64,000 nt of DNA from an uncultured Psychroserpens sp. (GCF_947503375.1 NZ_CANNDQ010000001.1:310001-374000); one strand, 5' to 3'. Shown: positions 28,863 to 39,548, counted from the first letter of the stretch. The notes: generated by a model from the sequence alone, not told the origin. Made by a program: numbers and translations.

Positions 28863-29468
28863 ATGCAAAAGAAATTAATCTTCATAGTAGTTATTTGTGT
28901 GTCTTTTTTCGGATTTTCACAAAACGATTGGAGCCTTAAAAAGGAAGCCGATAATATAAAAATCTATACGAGACAACCTTCAAATTCAAGCATCAAAGAG
29001 TATAAAGCCGTTACTACAATTGCTACTAATATAAATTATGTTCTAGAAGAGCTACTTGAAGCACCTAATTATTATGAAGGTTGTGAGTCTAATATAAGTT
29101 ATTATGTTAAAGAACTGGATGATAACAAACATGTCTTTTATGCACATAAAGATTTACCATGGCCAATTAAAGATAGAGACGTTGTGACGTTATTAACTGT
29201 TGAACCAATTAATAAAAAAACCATTAAATTAACATTAGAAAGCCTTCCAGATGAAATTCCACATAAGTCTAAAACTATACGAATAAAAAAACTAATGGGT
29301 CATTGGTTATTAGAAGATATGGGAGGTAAAACAATGGTTACGCAGCAATTGTTTTTAGATCCGGAAGGGAGTTTACCACCATTGATTGTAAATAAACTAC
29401 TTATTAAAGGACCTTACAAAACATTCAAAAACCTTCACAATACAATAGTTGGCAACAAAAGCTTCTAA
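28863..29468 (+). CDS. Exported START-domain protein
   Basis: A 201-residue protein with a signal peptide (MQKKLIFIVVICVSFFGFSQ). The body is a START-like lipid-binding fold: 'WSLKKEADNIKIYTR', 'EYKAVTTIATNINYVLEEL', 'KDLPWPIKDRDVVTLL' and a long C-terminal helix. START proteins hold a hydrophobic ligand; which one is unknown. It follows the RNase H gene by 69 bases. Confidence 0.8.
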   Translation: MQKKLIFIVVICVSFFGFSQNDWSLKKEADNIKIYTRQPSNSSIKEYKAVTTIATNINYVLEELLEAPNYYEGCESNISYYVKELDDNKHVFYAHKDLPWPIKDRDVVTLLTVEPINKKTIKLTLESLPDEIPHKSKTIRIKKLMGHWLLEDMGGKTMVTQQLFLDPEGSLPPLIVNKLLIKGPYKTFKNLHNTIVGNKSF

Positions 29469-29533
29469 TACTCAAAAAAAAATTGAGTTTGAAATTAATC
29501 GCTGTATATTTGCAGCAAATTTTAAAACGCTTT

Positions 29534-30460
29534 ATGAGCAAATTAGTAATAGTAGGTACGGTTGCCTTTGATGCCATTGAAACACCCTTTGGCAAAACTG
29601 ATAAGATTTTAGGAGGTGCAGCAACTTTTATTGGTTTAGCTGCTTCACATTTTAATATAGATGCTGCTGCAGTTTCTGTTGTTGGTGGTGATTTCCCTCA
29701 AGATTATTTAGATCTATTGTCGAGTAGAAATATTAACATTGATGGTGTTGAAATTGTAAAAGAAGGAAAAACTTTTTTCTGGAGTGGTCGATACCATAAT
29801 GATATGAATTCTCGTGATACGTTAGCTACTGAGTTAAATGTACTAGCAGACTTCAACCCTGTGGTACCAGAATCGTATAGAAATGCGGAAGTAGTTATGC
29901 TTGGAAACTTGCATCCAATGGTACAGATGGGAGTACTAGACCAAATGACTGTCAAGCCGAAATTAGTTATCTTAGACACTATGAACTTTTGGATGGATTG
30001 TGCGCTCGATGACTTACACAGTGTGATTAAGAAAATTGATGTGATTACCATCAATGATGAAGAAGCTAGACAATTAACTGGAGAATACTCTCTTGTTGTT
30101 GCTGCTCGAAAAATTCATGAAATGGGTCCAAAATATGTAGTTATCAAAAAAGGAGAACATGGTGCGTTGCTATTTCATGACGATCATGTATTCTATGCGC
30201 CAGCCTTGCCTTTAGAAGAAGTATTTGACCCAACAGGTGCAGGAGATACGTTTGCTGGTGGATTTGCTGGGTATTTAGCAAAAACTGAAGACTATTCATT
30301 TGAAAACATGAAAAATGCTGTTATCTATGGCTCAACTCTAGCCTCATTTTGCGTAGAAAAATTTGGTACTGAACGCATGATTAATTTAGAAAAAGACGAA
30401 GTGTACATGCGCTTACAACAATTTAAACAAATAACACAATTCGATATCGAATTATCATAA
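29534..30460 (+). CDS. PfkB-family carbohydrate/nucleoside kinase
   Basis: The protein has 308 residues from ATG 29534 (MSKLVIVGTVAFDAIETPFG). The ribokinase fold shows 'LGGAATFIGLAASHF' early on and the anion-hole/catalytic motif 'DPTGAGDTFAGGFAGYLA' near residue 237. It phosphorylates a sugar or nucleoside; neighbours of purine metabolism make a ribose or nucleoside substrate conceivable but not shown. A TTG at 29483 would add 17 residues that lack family similarity. Confidence 0.85.
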   Translation: MSKLVIVGTVAFDAIETPFGKTDKILGGAATFIGLAASHFNIDAAAVSVVGGDFPQDYLDLLSSRNINIDGVEIVKEGKTFFWSGRYHNDMNSRDTLATELNVLADFNPVVPESYRNAEVVMLGNLHPMVQMGVLDQMTVKPKLVILDTMNFWMDCALDDLHSVIKKIDVITINDEEARQLTGEYSLVVAARKIHEMGPKYVVIKKGEHGALLFHDDHVFYAPALPLEEVFDPTGAGDTFAGGFAGYLAKTEDYSFENMKNAVIYGSTLASFCVEKFGTERMINLEKDEVYMRLQQFKQITQFDIELS

Positions 30461-30463
30461 ACC

Positions 30464-30492
30464 AACGCGCTCACGAATGAGCGCGTTTTTTA
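30464..30492 (+). terminator. Rho-independent terminator after the PfkB gene
   Basis: A 10-bp stem AACGCGCTCA/TGAGCGCGTT (30464-30473 and 30478-30487) with a CGAA tetraloop is followed by a T-run. Confidence 0.85.
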
Positions 30493-30549
30493 TTTAATAC
30501 TAAATCCAAAATCTTTAATTTTGGTTCACTCAAAAACAAAAACACAACA

Positions 30550-32448
30550 ATGAGCGATGCTTTAAAACATGAGTGTGGAATTGCACTCATAAGATTAAAA
30601 AAACCATTAGAGTATTACAAAGAAAAATACGGAAGTGCATTTTACGGCGTAAATAAAATGTATCTTATGATGGAAAAGCAGCATAATCGTGGGCAAGATG
30701 GTGCAGGTTTCGCAAGTATAAAATTAGATACTAATCCTGGTGAAAGATATATTAGCCGTGTGCGCTCGATTGCACAACAACCAATCCAAGATATCTTTGC
30801 TCAAATTAATCAACGAATTAACGACGAGTTAACTGAACATCCTGAATATCAAAATGATGTCGCACTTCAAAAAAAACATATTCCATATGTTGGTGAATTA
30901 CTTTTAGGACATGTACGTTATGGTACTTTTGGAAAAAACAGTGTAGAGAGTGTTCATCCTTTTTTGAGGCAGAACAATTGGATGCATAGAAACCTTATTG
31001 TCGCAGGCAACTTTAATATGACCAATGTTAATCAGTTATTTGATGGTTTAGTGAAATTAGGACAGCATCCAAAAGAAAAAGCAGACACCATTACTATAAT
31101 GGAAAAAATTGGGCACTTTCTTGATGATGCAGTAGCTAAAATTTACAAAGCACTAAAAAAGGAAGGCTACAGTAAAAGTGAATGCTCTCCATTAATTGCT
31201 GAGCGATTAAATGTTGCTAAAATATTAAAAAAAGCATCAAAGAATTGGGATGGTGGTTATGCAATGGCTGGTTTATTAGGACATGGCGATTCATTTGTTC
31301 TACGTGATCCTGCAGGGATACGACCCACCTACTATTATCAAGATGATGAAATTGTTGTTGTTGCCTCAGAGCGTCCAGTAATTCAAACTGTTTTTAATGT
31401 AAATTTTGAAGAAGTAAAGGAATTAGATCCTGGTCATGCAATCATAACTAAGAAATCTGGAGATGTTTTTATTGAACAAATTATAGAACCTCTAGAGCGA
31501 AAGGCATGTTCGTTCGAGCGTATTTATTTTTCTCGTGGTAGTGACGCTGAAATTTATCAGGAACGGAAAAACCTTGGAAAACTATTAATGCCGAAAGTAC
31601 TAGAAGCCATAGATAATGACACCAAAAATACTGTATTTTCCTATATACCAAATACAGCTGAAACATCATTCTTCGGAATGATAGAAACTGTTGAAGAATA
31701 CCTCAATGAGCGAAAAACCAAAGCTATATTAGATGGCAATGGTAAACTTTCAGCAAATAGTGTTATAGATATCCTTTCTGAAAGACCTCGTATTGAAAAA
31801 ATTGCTATTAAAGATGTTAAGCTAAGAACGTTTATTACTGAAGACAGTAGTCGTGACGATTTAGTTGCTCATGTATATGATGTCACCTATGGCGTAATAA
31901 AACCTTCAGATAATTTAGTTATTATAGACGATAGTATTGTAAGAGGTACGACGCTTAAAAAGAGTATTATTAAAATGATGGATCGTTTAAGTCCTAAACA
32001 AATTGTTGTTGTGTCATCTGCTCCTCAAATACGTTATCCAGATTGCTATGGAATAGATATGGCAAATCTAGAAAGCCTTATTGCATTTAGAGCGATGTTA
32101 GAACTACTCAAAGAAAACAATAAATATCACTTAATAGAAGAGGTTTACCAGAAGTGTAAAGCACAATTAGAGTTAAAAGACAGTAAGGTAAAAAACTTTG
32201 TAAAAGACCTTTACAATGAGTTTACTGCTGATGAAATTTCAGAAAAAATTGCTGAATTGATTTCTGATGATACCGTTCAAGCTAAAGTAAAGACTATTTT
32301 CCAACCTATAGAAAACCTACATAAAGCATGTCCGAAAAATTTAGGTGATTGGTATTTTACAGGAAATTATCCAACAGTTGGAGGTAATCGTGTGGTTAAC
32401 AGGGCTTTTATTAATTTTTATGAAGGAAACAAAGAAAGAGCGTATTAG
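30550..32448 (+). CDS. Amidophosphoribosyltransferase-like protein (Bacteroidota long form)
   Basis: The 632-residue protein resembles PurF, which makes phosphoribosylamine from PRPP and glutamine in purine synthesis. The N-terminal Cys needed for the glutaminase lies at residue 9 ('HECGIALIRLKK'), so removal of an eight-residue propeptide would be expected. Glutaminase motifs 'HNRGQDGAGFA' and 'LGHVRYGTFG' follow. The PRPP-binding loop is 'LVIIDDSIVRGTTLKKSI' near residue 460. It is longer than the usual ~470-500-residue PurF because of inserts in the glutaminase half and an added ~100-residue helical C terminus. A TAATTTTG -7 box is at 30516-30523. Confidence 0.85.
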   Translation: MSDALKHECGIALIRLKKPLEYYKEKYGSAFYGVNKMYLMMEKQHNRGQDGAGFASIKLDTNPGERYISRVRSIAQQPIQDIFAQINQRINDELTEHPEYQNDVALQKKHIPYVGELLLGHVRYGTFGKNSVESVHPFLRQNNWMHRNLIVAGNFNMTNVNQLFDGLVKLGQHPKEKADTITIMEKIGHFLDDAVAKIYKALKKEGYSKSECSPLIAERLNVAKILKKASKNWDGGYAMAGLLGHGDSFVLRDPAGIRPTYYYQDDEIVVVASERPVIQTVFNVNFEEVKELDPGHAIITKKSGDVFIEQIIEPLERKACSFERIYFSRGSDAEIYQERKNLGKLLMPKVLEAIDNDTKNTVFSYIPNTAETSFFGMIETVEEYLNERKTKAILDGNGKLSANSVIDILSERPRIEKIAIKDVKLRTFITEDSSRDDLVAHVYDVTYGVIKPSDNLVIIDDSIVRGTTLKKSIIKMMDRLSPKQIVVVSSAPQIRYPDCYGIDMANLESLIAFRAMLELLKENNKYHLIEEVYQKCKAQLELKDSKVKNFVKDLYNEFTADEISEKIAELISDDTVQAKVKTIFQPIENLHKACPKNLGDWYFTGNYPTVGGNRVVNRAFINFYEGNKERAY

Positions 32449-32558
32449 ATAAACAACTCTATTTTGACACTTTATCCGAAAAAAAGTGCTGTTTGACCGA
32501 TAAAAATGCATTTCGTCTAATATTTACGAAAGATTAAACAAATAACACATACATTGGT

Positions 32559-32634
32559 ATCACCATAACATAAGTAGGTTAAGTTCATGGTAGATTTGGG
32601 GCAAAAAAAGGTGAACATCAGTTCACCTTTTTTT
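32559..32634 (+). ncRNA. Putative small RNA, copy 1 of a tandem pair
   Basis: This ~75-base unit starts near 'CACCATAACATAAGTAGG' and ends in a strong terminator (GGTGAAC-ATCA-GTTCACC with A7/T7 arms, 32603-32634). A degenerate -7 box (TACATTGG at 32550-32557) is just upstream. It has no open reading frame of note. The first 41 bases differ from copy 2 at one position only. ACCAT/ATGGT ends can form a 5' stem-loop, leaving 'AGATTTGGGGC' single stranded. The flanking DNA is not conserved between the copies. Function is unknown. Confidence 0.6.
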
Positions 32635-32768
32635 ATTTTCCGTATTTAACTTCATCGTAAAAACGCTTTATTTAACCGATATGTATTATAAACAGCATTG
32701 CTTTTCCCGTTTAAGCCAATTTATTCGTCGTTTATCTAAAAAATTTAACAATTCCGTAAAAGTCCGTA

Positions 32769-32776
32769 TATATTTG
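32769..32776 (+). promoter_or_regulatory. -7 box (TATATTTG) of small RNA copy 2
   Basis: TATATTTG matches TANNTTTG, three bases before the conserved unit. The same position in copy 1 reads TACATTGG. Confidence 0.5.
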
Positions 32777-32779
32777 TTT

Positions 32780-32851
32780 CACCATAACATAAGTAGGTTA
32801 AGTTTATGGTAGATTTGGGGCAAAAAAGGTGAACGTCTGTTCACCTTTTTT
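32780..32851 (+). ncRNA. Putative small RNA, copy 2 of a tandem pair
   Basis: This second unit repeats copy 1 after 219 bases. The single change in the first 41 bases (C to T) lengthens the 5' stem to ACCATAA/TTATGGT, so the difference strengthens pairing. The terminator keeps its GGTGAAC/GTTCACC stem while the loop differs (GTCT against ATCA). A good -7 box lies just upstream. The remaining DNA in the 492-base gap 32449-32940 shows no gene. Confidence 0.65.
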
Positions 32852-32940
32852 CATTTTATACCTCTAACTTTTATTTAATAAAAAAAGCAACCCCAAATAA
32901 ATGAGTTTGCTCTCTTTTTAAAAAAATTATTCTGAACTAT

Positions 32941-33549
32941 TTATTTAGCTTCTGCATAACGTCTTTCAACTTCATTCCAATTAACAACCTTAAAAAAGGC
33001 ATCTATATAATCTGGTCTTCTGTTTTGATAGTTCAGATAGTAAGCATGTTCCCATACATCAAGGCCTAAGATTGGAGTTCCTCCGCAAGTTACACCAGGC
33101 ATTAAAGGGTTGTCTTGATTTGGTGTAGAGCAAACCTCAACTTTTCCTCCCTTGTGCACACATAACCATGCCCATCCTGAACCAAATTGAGTAGCAGCTG
33201 CTTTGCTAAACGCCTCTACAAAAGCCTCTTTTGAACCAAACTCTGCTTCTATAGCATCTTTTAAATCTCCTGAAAGATATCCTCTATCTTCTGGATTAAG
33301 GACATCCCAAAATAAAGAATGATTATAGAACCCTCCTCCATTATTTCTCACTCCCATATTGTTCATGTCTAGGTTACCAAGTATATTTTCGATAGATTTT
33401 CCTTCCAAATTGGTACCTTCTATCGCTGCATTTAATTTAGTTGTATACCCATTGTGATGTTTAGAATGATGTATTTCCATTGTACGAGCATCAATGTGTG
33501 GTTCTAATGCATCGTACCCATATTTTAATTTCGGTAATTCGAAAGCCAT
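32941..33549 (-). CDS. Fe/Mn superoxide dismutase
   Basis: A 202-residue enzyme that converts superoxide to oxygen and peroxide. Metal ligands are His27 ('MEIHHSKHH'), a His in '[14 protein letters not shown]', and Asp and His in '[15 protein letters not shown]'. There is no signal peptide, so it is cytoplasmic. Whether iron or manganese is used cannot be decided by eye. On the minus strand a TAAATTTG box (33585-33592) lies 35 bases upstream of the ATG. Confidence 0.95.
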   Translation of the reverse strand: MAFELPKLKYGYDALEPHIDARTMEIHHSKHHNGYTTKLNAAIEGTNLEGKSIENILGNLDMNNMGVRNNGGGFYNHSLFWDVLNPEDRGYLSGDLKDAIEAEFGSKEAFVEAFSKAAATQFGSGWAWLCVHKGGKVEVCSTPNQDNPLMPGVTCGGTPILGLDVWEHAYYLNYQNRRPDYIDAFFKVVNWNEVERRYAEAK

Positions 33550-33661
33550 AATATTTTGTTTTTTATGTTAATATTTAATTATACCAAATTTACACATAAA
33601 ACAGCGCAATTAAAAATATTAAATAGCTATGAACTCATAGATAGTTTTTATAATTTTAAGC

Positions 33662-36600
33662 GTGCAAAATCAATCTCTTTTTACGATATATAACGCAGCT
33701 GCTGGAAGTGGAAAGACCTACACATTAGTAAAAGATTATCTAAAAATTTTATTTAAATCTCAAAACCTCTTTCTTTTTAAAACAGTTTTGGCTCTAACCT
33801 TTACAAACAAAGCTGTAGCTGAAATGAAAGAACGAATCATTGATACACTAAAGGCATTTGCTAATCCAGACATACTTACCACTCATAATGGGTTATTTGG
33901 TGAGATTTCTAATGAATTGAATATTACAACTCATCAACTTCATGAAAAGTCAAAGGCCTTGCTACAAACTATAGTTCATAATTATGCAGCTTTTGATATC
34001 TCAACTATCGATAAATTTAATCATAAGCTCATACGCACATTTGCATATGACTTGGATTTACCACTCAATTTTGAAGTGGAATTAGATCAAAATATAATTC
34101 TAGGTCAAGCCGTAGACAAACTCATTGATAAAGCAGGGAGTGATGCAAAACTCACTAAAGTATTAGTGGATTTTGCGATGGAAAAAATTGATGATAAGCG
34201 TAGTTGGGATATTGCGTATGACCTTAATAAGATCTCAGAATTATTGATTAACGAAAATGAAATTCCATTTATAAATAAGTTAAAAGATAAAACACTTGAA
34301 GATTATAGAACTTTAAAAGTTAATTTAAACAAGCAACACCAATTAACAGTTCAGCAAATCAAAGAGGTTGCCACGAAGGTTCTAGAATTAATAGATGAAT
34401 ACCATATAGCTTATGATGACTTTTCGAGTGGTTATATTCCTAAGCATTTCATAAAATTATCTGAAGGGAATTTCAAAGTATCATTCACCGCAAAATGGCA
34501 GGAAGATCTTATAGAGGGAAATCCAATAACACCAAAAAGGGTTTCAGATGATGTAACCTTAGCCATTGAAACTATACGCCATCAATTAACTGATGTATTT
34601 AAACAAACCAAAGACGCTATTTTTAAAATAAAATTTTTAGAAAACGTCACAAAAAACTTGACTCCATTATCTGTATTGAGCGAAATCAGTAAAACTTTGG
34701 ATACAATCAAAACGGAAGAAAACATGTTACTGATTTCAGAGTTTAATTCAATCATAAATTCTGAAATTAAAGAACAACCTGCTCCTTTTATATATGAACG
34801 AATAGGTGAAAAATTTAAACATTATTTTATAGACGAGTTTCAAGACACTTCACTTTTGCAATGGGAAAATTTAATTCCTTTAATTAGTAATGCAATCTCT
34901 GGAGAAAATCTTGAAGGAGAAACTGGAACAGCAATGATTGTAGGAGATGCTAAGCAAGCAATATATCGATGGAGAGGTGGTTACGCAGAACAATTCATCA
35001 GCCTATATTCTGAAGACAATCCGTTTCATGTTAAAAAAGCCGTAAAAAATTTACCTGCAAATTATAGAAGTTATAAAACTATAGTTGAATTTAACAATGC
35101 TTTTTTTGATCAGATTTCAGACTTTACCTTTACAAATCCACAACACAAAAAACTGTATAAGAGCGCAAAACAAGATTTGAAATTTGACTCTAATGGTTAT
35201 ATCGAGATTTCATTTTTAGAAACCAAAGATCAAGATAAAGATCAAATGCATTGCGAAGCTGTAATAGATGCTATTGAGAAAGCTGAAAAACAAGGGTTCA
35301 AAAGAAACGATATTTGTATTATAGTTAGAAAGAAAAAAGAAGGTCTCGCTATTGCAGAATATTTGAGCAGCTTACAAATAGATATTATTTCGTCTGAAAC
35401 ATTGTTATTAAAAAACGCTCCTGAAATCAATTTCTTAATAGACGTTTTGAGTTTAATAACACAACCAAAAAACAATGAGATAAAAATTAAGGTACTTCAT
35501 TATTTAGCTGAATATAAGCTAGAACTAGATGATAAACATACTTTCTACAGTAAATTTGTTAGTGAAGACCTCTTTCCCTTCTTTCAAAATCTTACTGCTT
35601 ATGGGATTAAGTTTAATATTGCTCATGTTATACAGTTGCCTATATATGAAGCCGTTGAAACGATCATTAGACAATTTAAACTTCATACCAAGCCCAATGC
35701 CTATATTCAGTTTTTCTTAGACGAAATACTAGACTACGCATTAAAATATAATACTGGGATTTGGGGCTTTTTGAACTATTGGGAACGCAAAAAAAATAAA
35801 CTAAGCATTGTTTCTCCTCAAAATGAAAATGCTATACAGATCATGACCATCCATAAATCTAAGGGTTTAGAATTTCCTGTAGTTATTTTTCCATATGCCA
35901 ACCAAAACATATATGCAGATATTAACCCTAAAATTTGGTTTCCGGTTGATAGTAAAAAATTTGAAGGGTTTTCAAATTTATACATTAACATGAATAAAGA
36001 TTTAGAAGGCTTTAATGAAACAGGAAAAATACTTTATAATGACTACAGGTCTCAATTGGAATTAGACAGTATCAACTTGTTATATGTCGCATTAACTAGA
36101 CCTGTTGAACAGCTGTATATTATTTCAGAATATGATGTTGATAGAAATGGAAATGAAAAAACAGATCACTATTCAGGATTATTCATCAATTATTTAAAAT
36201 CTATTGGCCAATGGATCAACACAAAACTTATGTATCATTTTGGGAATTCTATTCGAACATCTGAACCAAAAAAACCCATACGAAAGACCATCATACCAAC
36301 AGAATTTATCTCTACTGTAAAAGAAACTCATAATTTAAATATTGTGACCCGATCTGGTTATCTTTGGGATACCCTTCAAGAAAAAGCAATCGAAAAAGGT
36401 AATTTGATTCATCTAATTATGTCGAGCATAAAAACTAAAAATGATGTTGAATATGCTTTTGATGAACTTGAGGCGTCAGGAGAAATCACCAAATCACAAA
36501 CGTCAACCTTAAAGCCAATTATTAACGACATTATAACTCATGACGCTTTAGAACACTATTTTAAGCCTTCATTAACTATATATAATGAAAGAGAGATCCT

Positions 36601-36808
36601 CACCGCTAATGGTCAAATTATAAGACCAGATAGAATTGTGATTGATCATGATAGCGTTACTATTATAGATTATAAAACAGGCATTGCAGACTCTAAACAT
36701 CAAGAGCAATTGTACGACTATCAATCGGTTTTAGAAACAATGAACTTTCAGGTAGTTAAAAAAATCCTTGTCTATATAAATGATGAAATAACTATAAAAG
36801 AATTTTAA
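33662..36808 (+). CDS. AddA-like UvrD-type helicase-nuclease
   Basis: The 1048-residue protein starts with GTG. Walker A is AAGSGKT (K18), motif II DEFQD is near residue 391, and others are 'GDAKQAIYRWRGGYAEQF', 'NYRSYKTIVEFNN' and 'IMTIHKSKGLEFPVVIFP'. A PD-(D/E)XK nuclease ends it ('RPDRIVID', 'IIDYKTG' near 1003). It is the helicase half of an AddAB/RecBCD-like complex that resects double-strand breaks for recombination. The nuclease-only AddB-like partner lies 2.8 kb downstream, separated by kbl and ompA. Confidence 0.9.
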   Translation: MQNQSLFTIYNAAAGSGKTYTLVKDYLKILFKSQNLFLFKTVLALTFTNKAVAEMKERIIDTLKAFANPDILTTHNGLFGEISNELNITTHQLHEKSKALLQTIVHNYAAFDISTIDKFNHKLIRTFAYDLDLPLNFEVELDQNIILGQAVDKLIDKAGSDAKLTKVLVDFAMEKIDDKRSWDIAYDLNKISELLINENEIPFINKLKDKTLEDYRTLKVNLNKQHQLTVQQIKEVATKVLELIDEYHIAYDDFSSGYIPKHFIKLSEGNFKVSFTAKWQEDLIEGNPITPKRVSDDVTLAIETIRHQLTDVFKQTKDAIFKIKFLENVTKNLTPLSVLSEISKTLDTIKTEENMLLISEFNSIINSEIKEQPAPFIYERIGEKFKHYFIDEFQDTSLLQWENLIPLISNAISGENLEGETGTAMIVGDAKQAIYRWRGGYAEQFISLYSEDNPFHVKKAVKNLPANYRSYKTIVEFNNAFFDQISDFTFTNPQHKKLYKSAKQDLKFDSNGYIEISFLETKDQDKDQMHCEAVIDAIEKAEKQGFKRNDICIIVRKKKEGLAIAEYLSSLQIDIISSETLLLKNAPEINFLIDVLSLITQPKNNEIKIKVLHYLAEYKLELDDKHTFYSKFVSEDLFPFFQNLTAYGIKFNIAHVIQLPIYEAVETIIRQFKLHTKPNAYIQFFLDEILDYALKYNTGIWGFLNYWERKKNKLSIVSPQNENAIQIMTIHKSKGLEFPVVIFPYANQNIYADINPKIWFPVDSKKFEGFSNLYINMNKDLEGFNETGKILYNDYRSQLELDSINLLYVALTRPVEQLYIISEYDVDRNGNEKTDHYSGLFINYLKSIGQWINTKLMYHFGNSIRTSEPKKPIRKTIIPTEFISTVKETHNLNIVTRSGYLWDTLQEKAIEKGNLIHLIMSSIKTKNDVEYAFDELEASGEITKSQTSTLKPIINDIITHDALEHYFKPSLTIYNEREILTANGQIIRPDRIVIDHDSVTIIDYKTGIADSKHQEQLYDYQSVLETMNFQVVKKILVYINDEITIKEF

Positions 36809-36831
36809 ATTTGTAAAAAATATAATCTATC

Positions 36832-38025
36832 ATGTACGGAAACATTCAAAAACACTTACAAAACGAATTACAAAATATAAAAGATGAAGGCCTTTTCAAA
36901 GAAGAACGAATAATCACTTCTCCTCAAGGTGCTGAAATCACGTTAAGTACTGGTGAAACTGTATTAAATTTTTGTGCTAATAATTATTTAGGTCTATCGT
37001 CACACCCAGATGTTATTCAAGCAGCAAAAGATGCTATGGATACTCACGGTTTTGGGATGTCTTCGGTTCGATTCATTTGTGGTACTCAAGACATTCATAA
37101 AGAGTTAGAAGAAAAGATTGCTGAGTTCTATGGAACAGAAGACACTATTTTGTATGCCGCTGCATTTGATGCTAATGGCGGTGTATTTGAACCTTTACTT
37201 AATGTAGAAGATGCCATAATTTCTGACTCTCTTAATCATGCTTCTATTATAGATGGCGTCCGTTTATGTAAGGCTGCAAGGTATCGTTATAAAAATAATG
37301 ATATGTCAGATTTAGAAAAACAACTTATCGCTGCTAACGAAAATGGTGCACGATTTAAAATAATTGTAACCGATGGTGTTTTTTCCATGGATGGTTTAGT
37401 TGCACCATTAGATAAAATCTGTGATTTGGCAGATAAATATGATGCCCTAGTTATGATAGACGAGTGCCATGCTACTGGATTTATTGGAGAAACAGGACGA
37501 GGAACCTTAGAAGAAAAAGGTGTGATGGGTCGTATAGACATTATTACAGGCACACTCGGTAAAGCCATGGGTGGTGCTATGGGTGGCTACACGACAGGTA
37601 AAAAAGAAATCATCGAAATGCTAAGACAGCGTTCAAGGCCTTATCTTTTTTCAAATTCTTTAGCCCCAGCAATTGTAGGCGCATCTATTAAAGTTTTTGA
37701 AATGTTATCAAATAACACTGCTTTACGAGACACTTTAGAGAGCAATACCAATTATTTCAAAAAAGGACTAATAGATGCAGGCTTTGATGTTATTGATGGT
37801 GATTCAGCTATAGTACCAGTAATGCTTTACGATGCTAAACTATCGCAAACCATGGCAAAAATGCTTTTAAATGAAGGTATTTATGTGATTGGTTTCTTTT
37901 ATCCTGTGGTTCCTAAAGAAAAAGCAAGAATACGTGTACAGCTATCAGCAGCACACACAAAAGCGCATTTAGATAAGGCTATTGAAGCATTTATAAATGT
38001 AGGAGAAACACTAAATATTATTTAA
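36832..38025 (+). CDS. kbl: Glycine C-acetyltransferase (2-amino-3-ketobutyrate CoA ligase)
   Basis: A 397-residue PLP enzyme of threonine breakdown that forms glycine and acetyl-CoA from 2-amino-3-ketobutyrate. The motifs are '[17 protein letters not shown]', '[14 protein letters not shown]', '[20 protein letters not shown]' and the PLP Lys in '[15 protein letters not shown]' (about residue 244). It is 23 bases after the AddA-like gene. I see no threonine dehydrogenase gene nearby. Confidence 0.94.
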   Translation: MYGNIQKHLQNELQNIKDEGLFKEERIITSPQGAEITLSTGETVLNFCANNYLGLSSHPDVIQAAKDAMDTHGFGMSSVRFICGTQDIHKELEEKIAEFYGTEDTILYAAAFDANGGVFEPLLNVEDAIISDSLNHASIIDGVRLCKAARYRYKNNDMSDLEKQLIAANENGARFKIIVTDGVFSMDGLVAPLDKICDLADKYDALVMIDECHATGFIGETGRGTLEEKGVMGRIDIITGTLGKAMGGAMGGYTTGKKEIIEMLRQRSRPYLFSNSLAPAIVGASIKVFEMLSNNTALRDTLESNTNYFKKGLIDAGFDVIDGDSAIVPVMLYDAKLSQTMAKMLLNEGIYVIGFFYPVVPKEKARIRVQLSAAHTKAHLDKAIEAFINVGETLNII

Positions 38026-38072
38026 ATTCAGTCCAAACTCCCTAAAATTAATACAACTAATCAATATTTTTA

Positions 38073-38080
38073 TATATTTG
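38073..38080 (+). promoter_or_regulatory. Putative -7 box (TATATTTG) of the OmpA gene
   Basis: TATATTTG matches TANNTTTG, 79 bases upstream of the ATG, leaving a long AT-rich leader of about 70 bases typical of a highly expressed porin-like gene. Confidence 0.4.
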
Positions 38081-38159
38081 TCTTTGTTAATAAAATTTAA
38101 CAACTTACTTTTGTTTACAATTAACACTTATAACACTTAAAAATTAAAATTATTAGAAT

Positions 38160-39521
38160 ATGAAAAATCTTAGCAGATTATTTTTCGCTATGTTGCTTGT
38201 ATTGAGCTTCAATGCTAATGCACAAGATGAAAACAACCCTTGGAAAATTGGTGTTGGCGTAAATGCAGTTGATCTTTATCCTGTTGGAGAAGATGCGCCA
38301 TTAGGTGATTACCTTGATGAATTCTTTAACGCAAACGATCACTGGAACGTATTACCATCTCTATCAACAGTATCTGTATCTAGATACTTAAGTGAAGGTT
38401 TTACAATAACTGCTGCTGGTTCCCTTAACCAAATTGATAAAATAGGTGATTCATCAGCAGATGATTTAACTTATTATGCATTAGATGGTACAGTATCTTA
38501 CAGCTTTGCAAAAATCATCAACTCTACAAAAATCGACCCTTATTTAGGTGTTGGTGGTGGTTACACTTGGGTAGATGATATCGGAGCAGGTACTTTAAAT
38601 GGTACTTTAGGTTTAAACTACTGGTTTACTGACAACATAGGTGTTAATGTTCAAACAGCTTACAAGCATGCTTTTGAAGATTATCTTCCAAAACATTGGC
38701 AACACTCAGTTGGTGTAGCTGTTAAATTTGGTGGAAAAGACACTGATAGTGATGGTATTTATGACAAAAATGATGCATGTCCAGATGTTCCTGGTTTAGA
38801 AGCATTCAATGGATGTCCAGATTCAGACAATGATGGTATCGAAGATGCTAAAGATGATTGTCCAAACGAAGCTGGTTTACCTGAATTCAATGGTTGCCCT
38901 GATACTGATGGTGATGGTGTAGCTGATAAAAATGATGACTGTCCAACTGTTGCTGGTCTTAAGGCTCTTAATGGTTGTCCTGATGCTGATGCTGATGGTG
39001 TAGCTGATAACGCTGACGATTGTCCTAATGAAAAAGGTCCTGCAGCTAATAAAGGATGTCCTTGGCCAGATACTGATGGTGATGGTGTTTTAGATAAAGA
39101 TGATCAATGTCCTAACGAAGCTGGTACTGTAGCTAACAATGGTTGCCCAGAAGTTAATCCTACTGTTGAAGTAATGGAAGAGTTAAACAATTACGCAAGA
39201 ACTATCTTATTTGATAGTGGTAAGTCTACTTTCAAGAAAGAAACTCAACCAGTATTAGAAGCTATGACAGCTATCTTTAAAGATTATCCAAGAGCGAACT
39301 TCTCATTAGAAGGTCACACTGATAGTCAAGGTGCAAAAACGTCTAATCAACTATTATCTGAAAGAAGAGCTAATGCAGTTAGAGATTACTTAATTTCTAA
39401 TGGTATCGATGCAGATCGATTAACAGCTACAGGTTTTGGTGAAGATTATCCAATTGACACTAATAAAACTTCTACAGGTAGAAAAAATAACAGACGTGTT
39501 GAAGTAAAGCTTAAAAAATAA
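38160..39521 (+). CDS. OmpA-family outer membrane protein with thrombospondin type 3 repeats
   Basis: The 453-residue protein has a signal peptide ([22 protein letters not shown]) and an N-terminal eight-strand β-barrel (about 22-195). A linker of five calcium-binding TSP3-type repeats follows ('[19 protein letters not shown]', then '[13 protein letters not shown]' and '[13 protein letters not shown]'). The OmpA peptidoglycan-binding domain is at about 335-453 ('[21 protein letters not shown]', '[11 protein letters not shown]'). It ties the outer membrane to the wall. It lies between the two halves of the AddAB system with its own promoter and terminator. Confidence 0.93.
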   Translation: MKNLSRLFFAMLLVLSFNANAQDENNPWKIGVGVNAVDLYPVGEDAPLGDYLDEFFNANDHWNVLPSLSTVSVSRYLSEGFTITAAGSLNQIDKIGDSSADDLTYYALDGTVSYSFAKIINSTKIDPYLGVGGGYTWVDDIGAGTLNGTLGLNYWFTDNIGVNVQTAYKHAFEDYLPKHWQHSVGVAVKFGGKDTDSDGIYDKNDACPDVPGLEAFNGCPDSDNDGIEDAKDDCPNEAGLPEFNGCPDTDGDGVADKNDDCPTVAGLKALNGCPDADADGVADNADDCPNEKGPAANKGCPWPDTDGDGVLDKDDQCPNEAGTVANNGCPEVNPTVEVMEELNNYARTILFDSGKSTFKKETQPVLEAMTAIFKDYPRANFSLEGHTDSQGAKTSNQLLSERRANAVRDYLISNGIDADRLTATGFGEDYPIDTNKTSTGRKNNRRVEVKLKK

Positions 39522-39548
39522 GTTTATATCAACTCACAAATAAAGTTT

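Noticed and set aside
38745..39160. Direct DNA repeats in the OmpA gene
   Set aside because: They are explained by the TSP3 calcium-binding protein repeats and are not a separate element.
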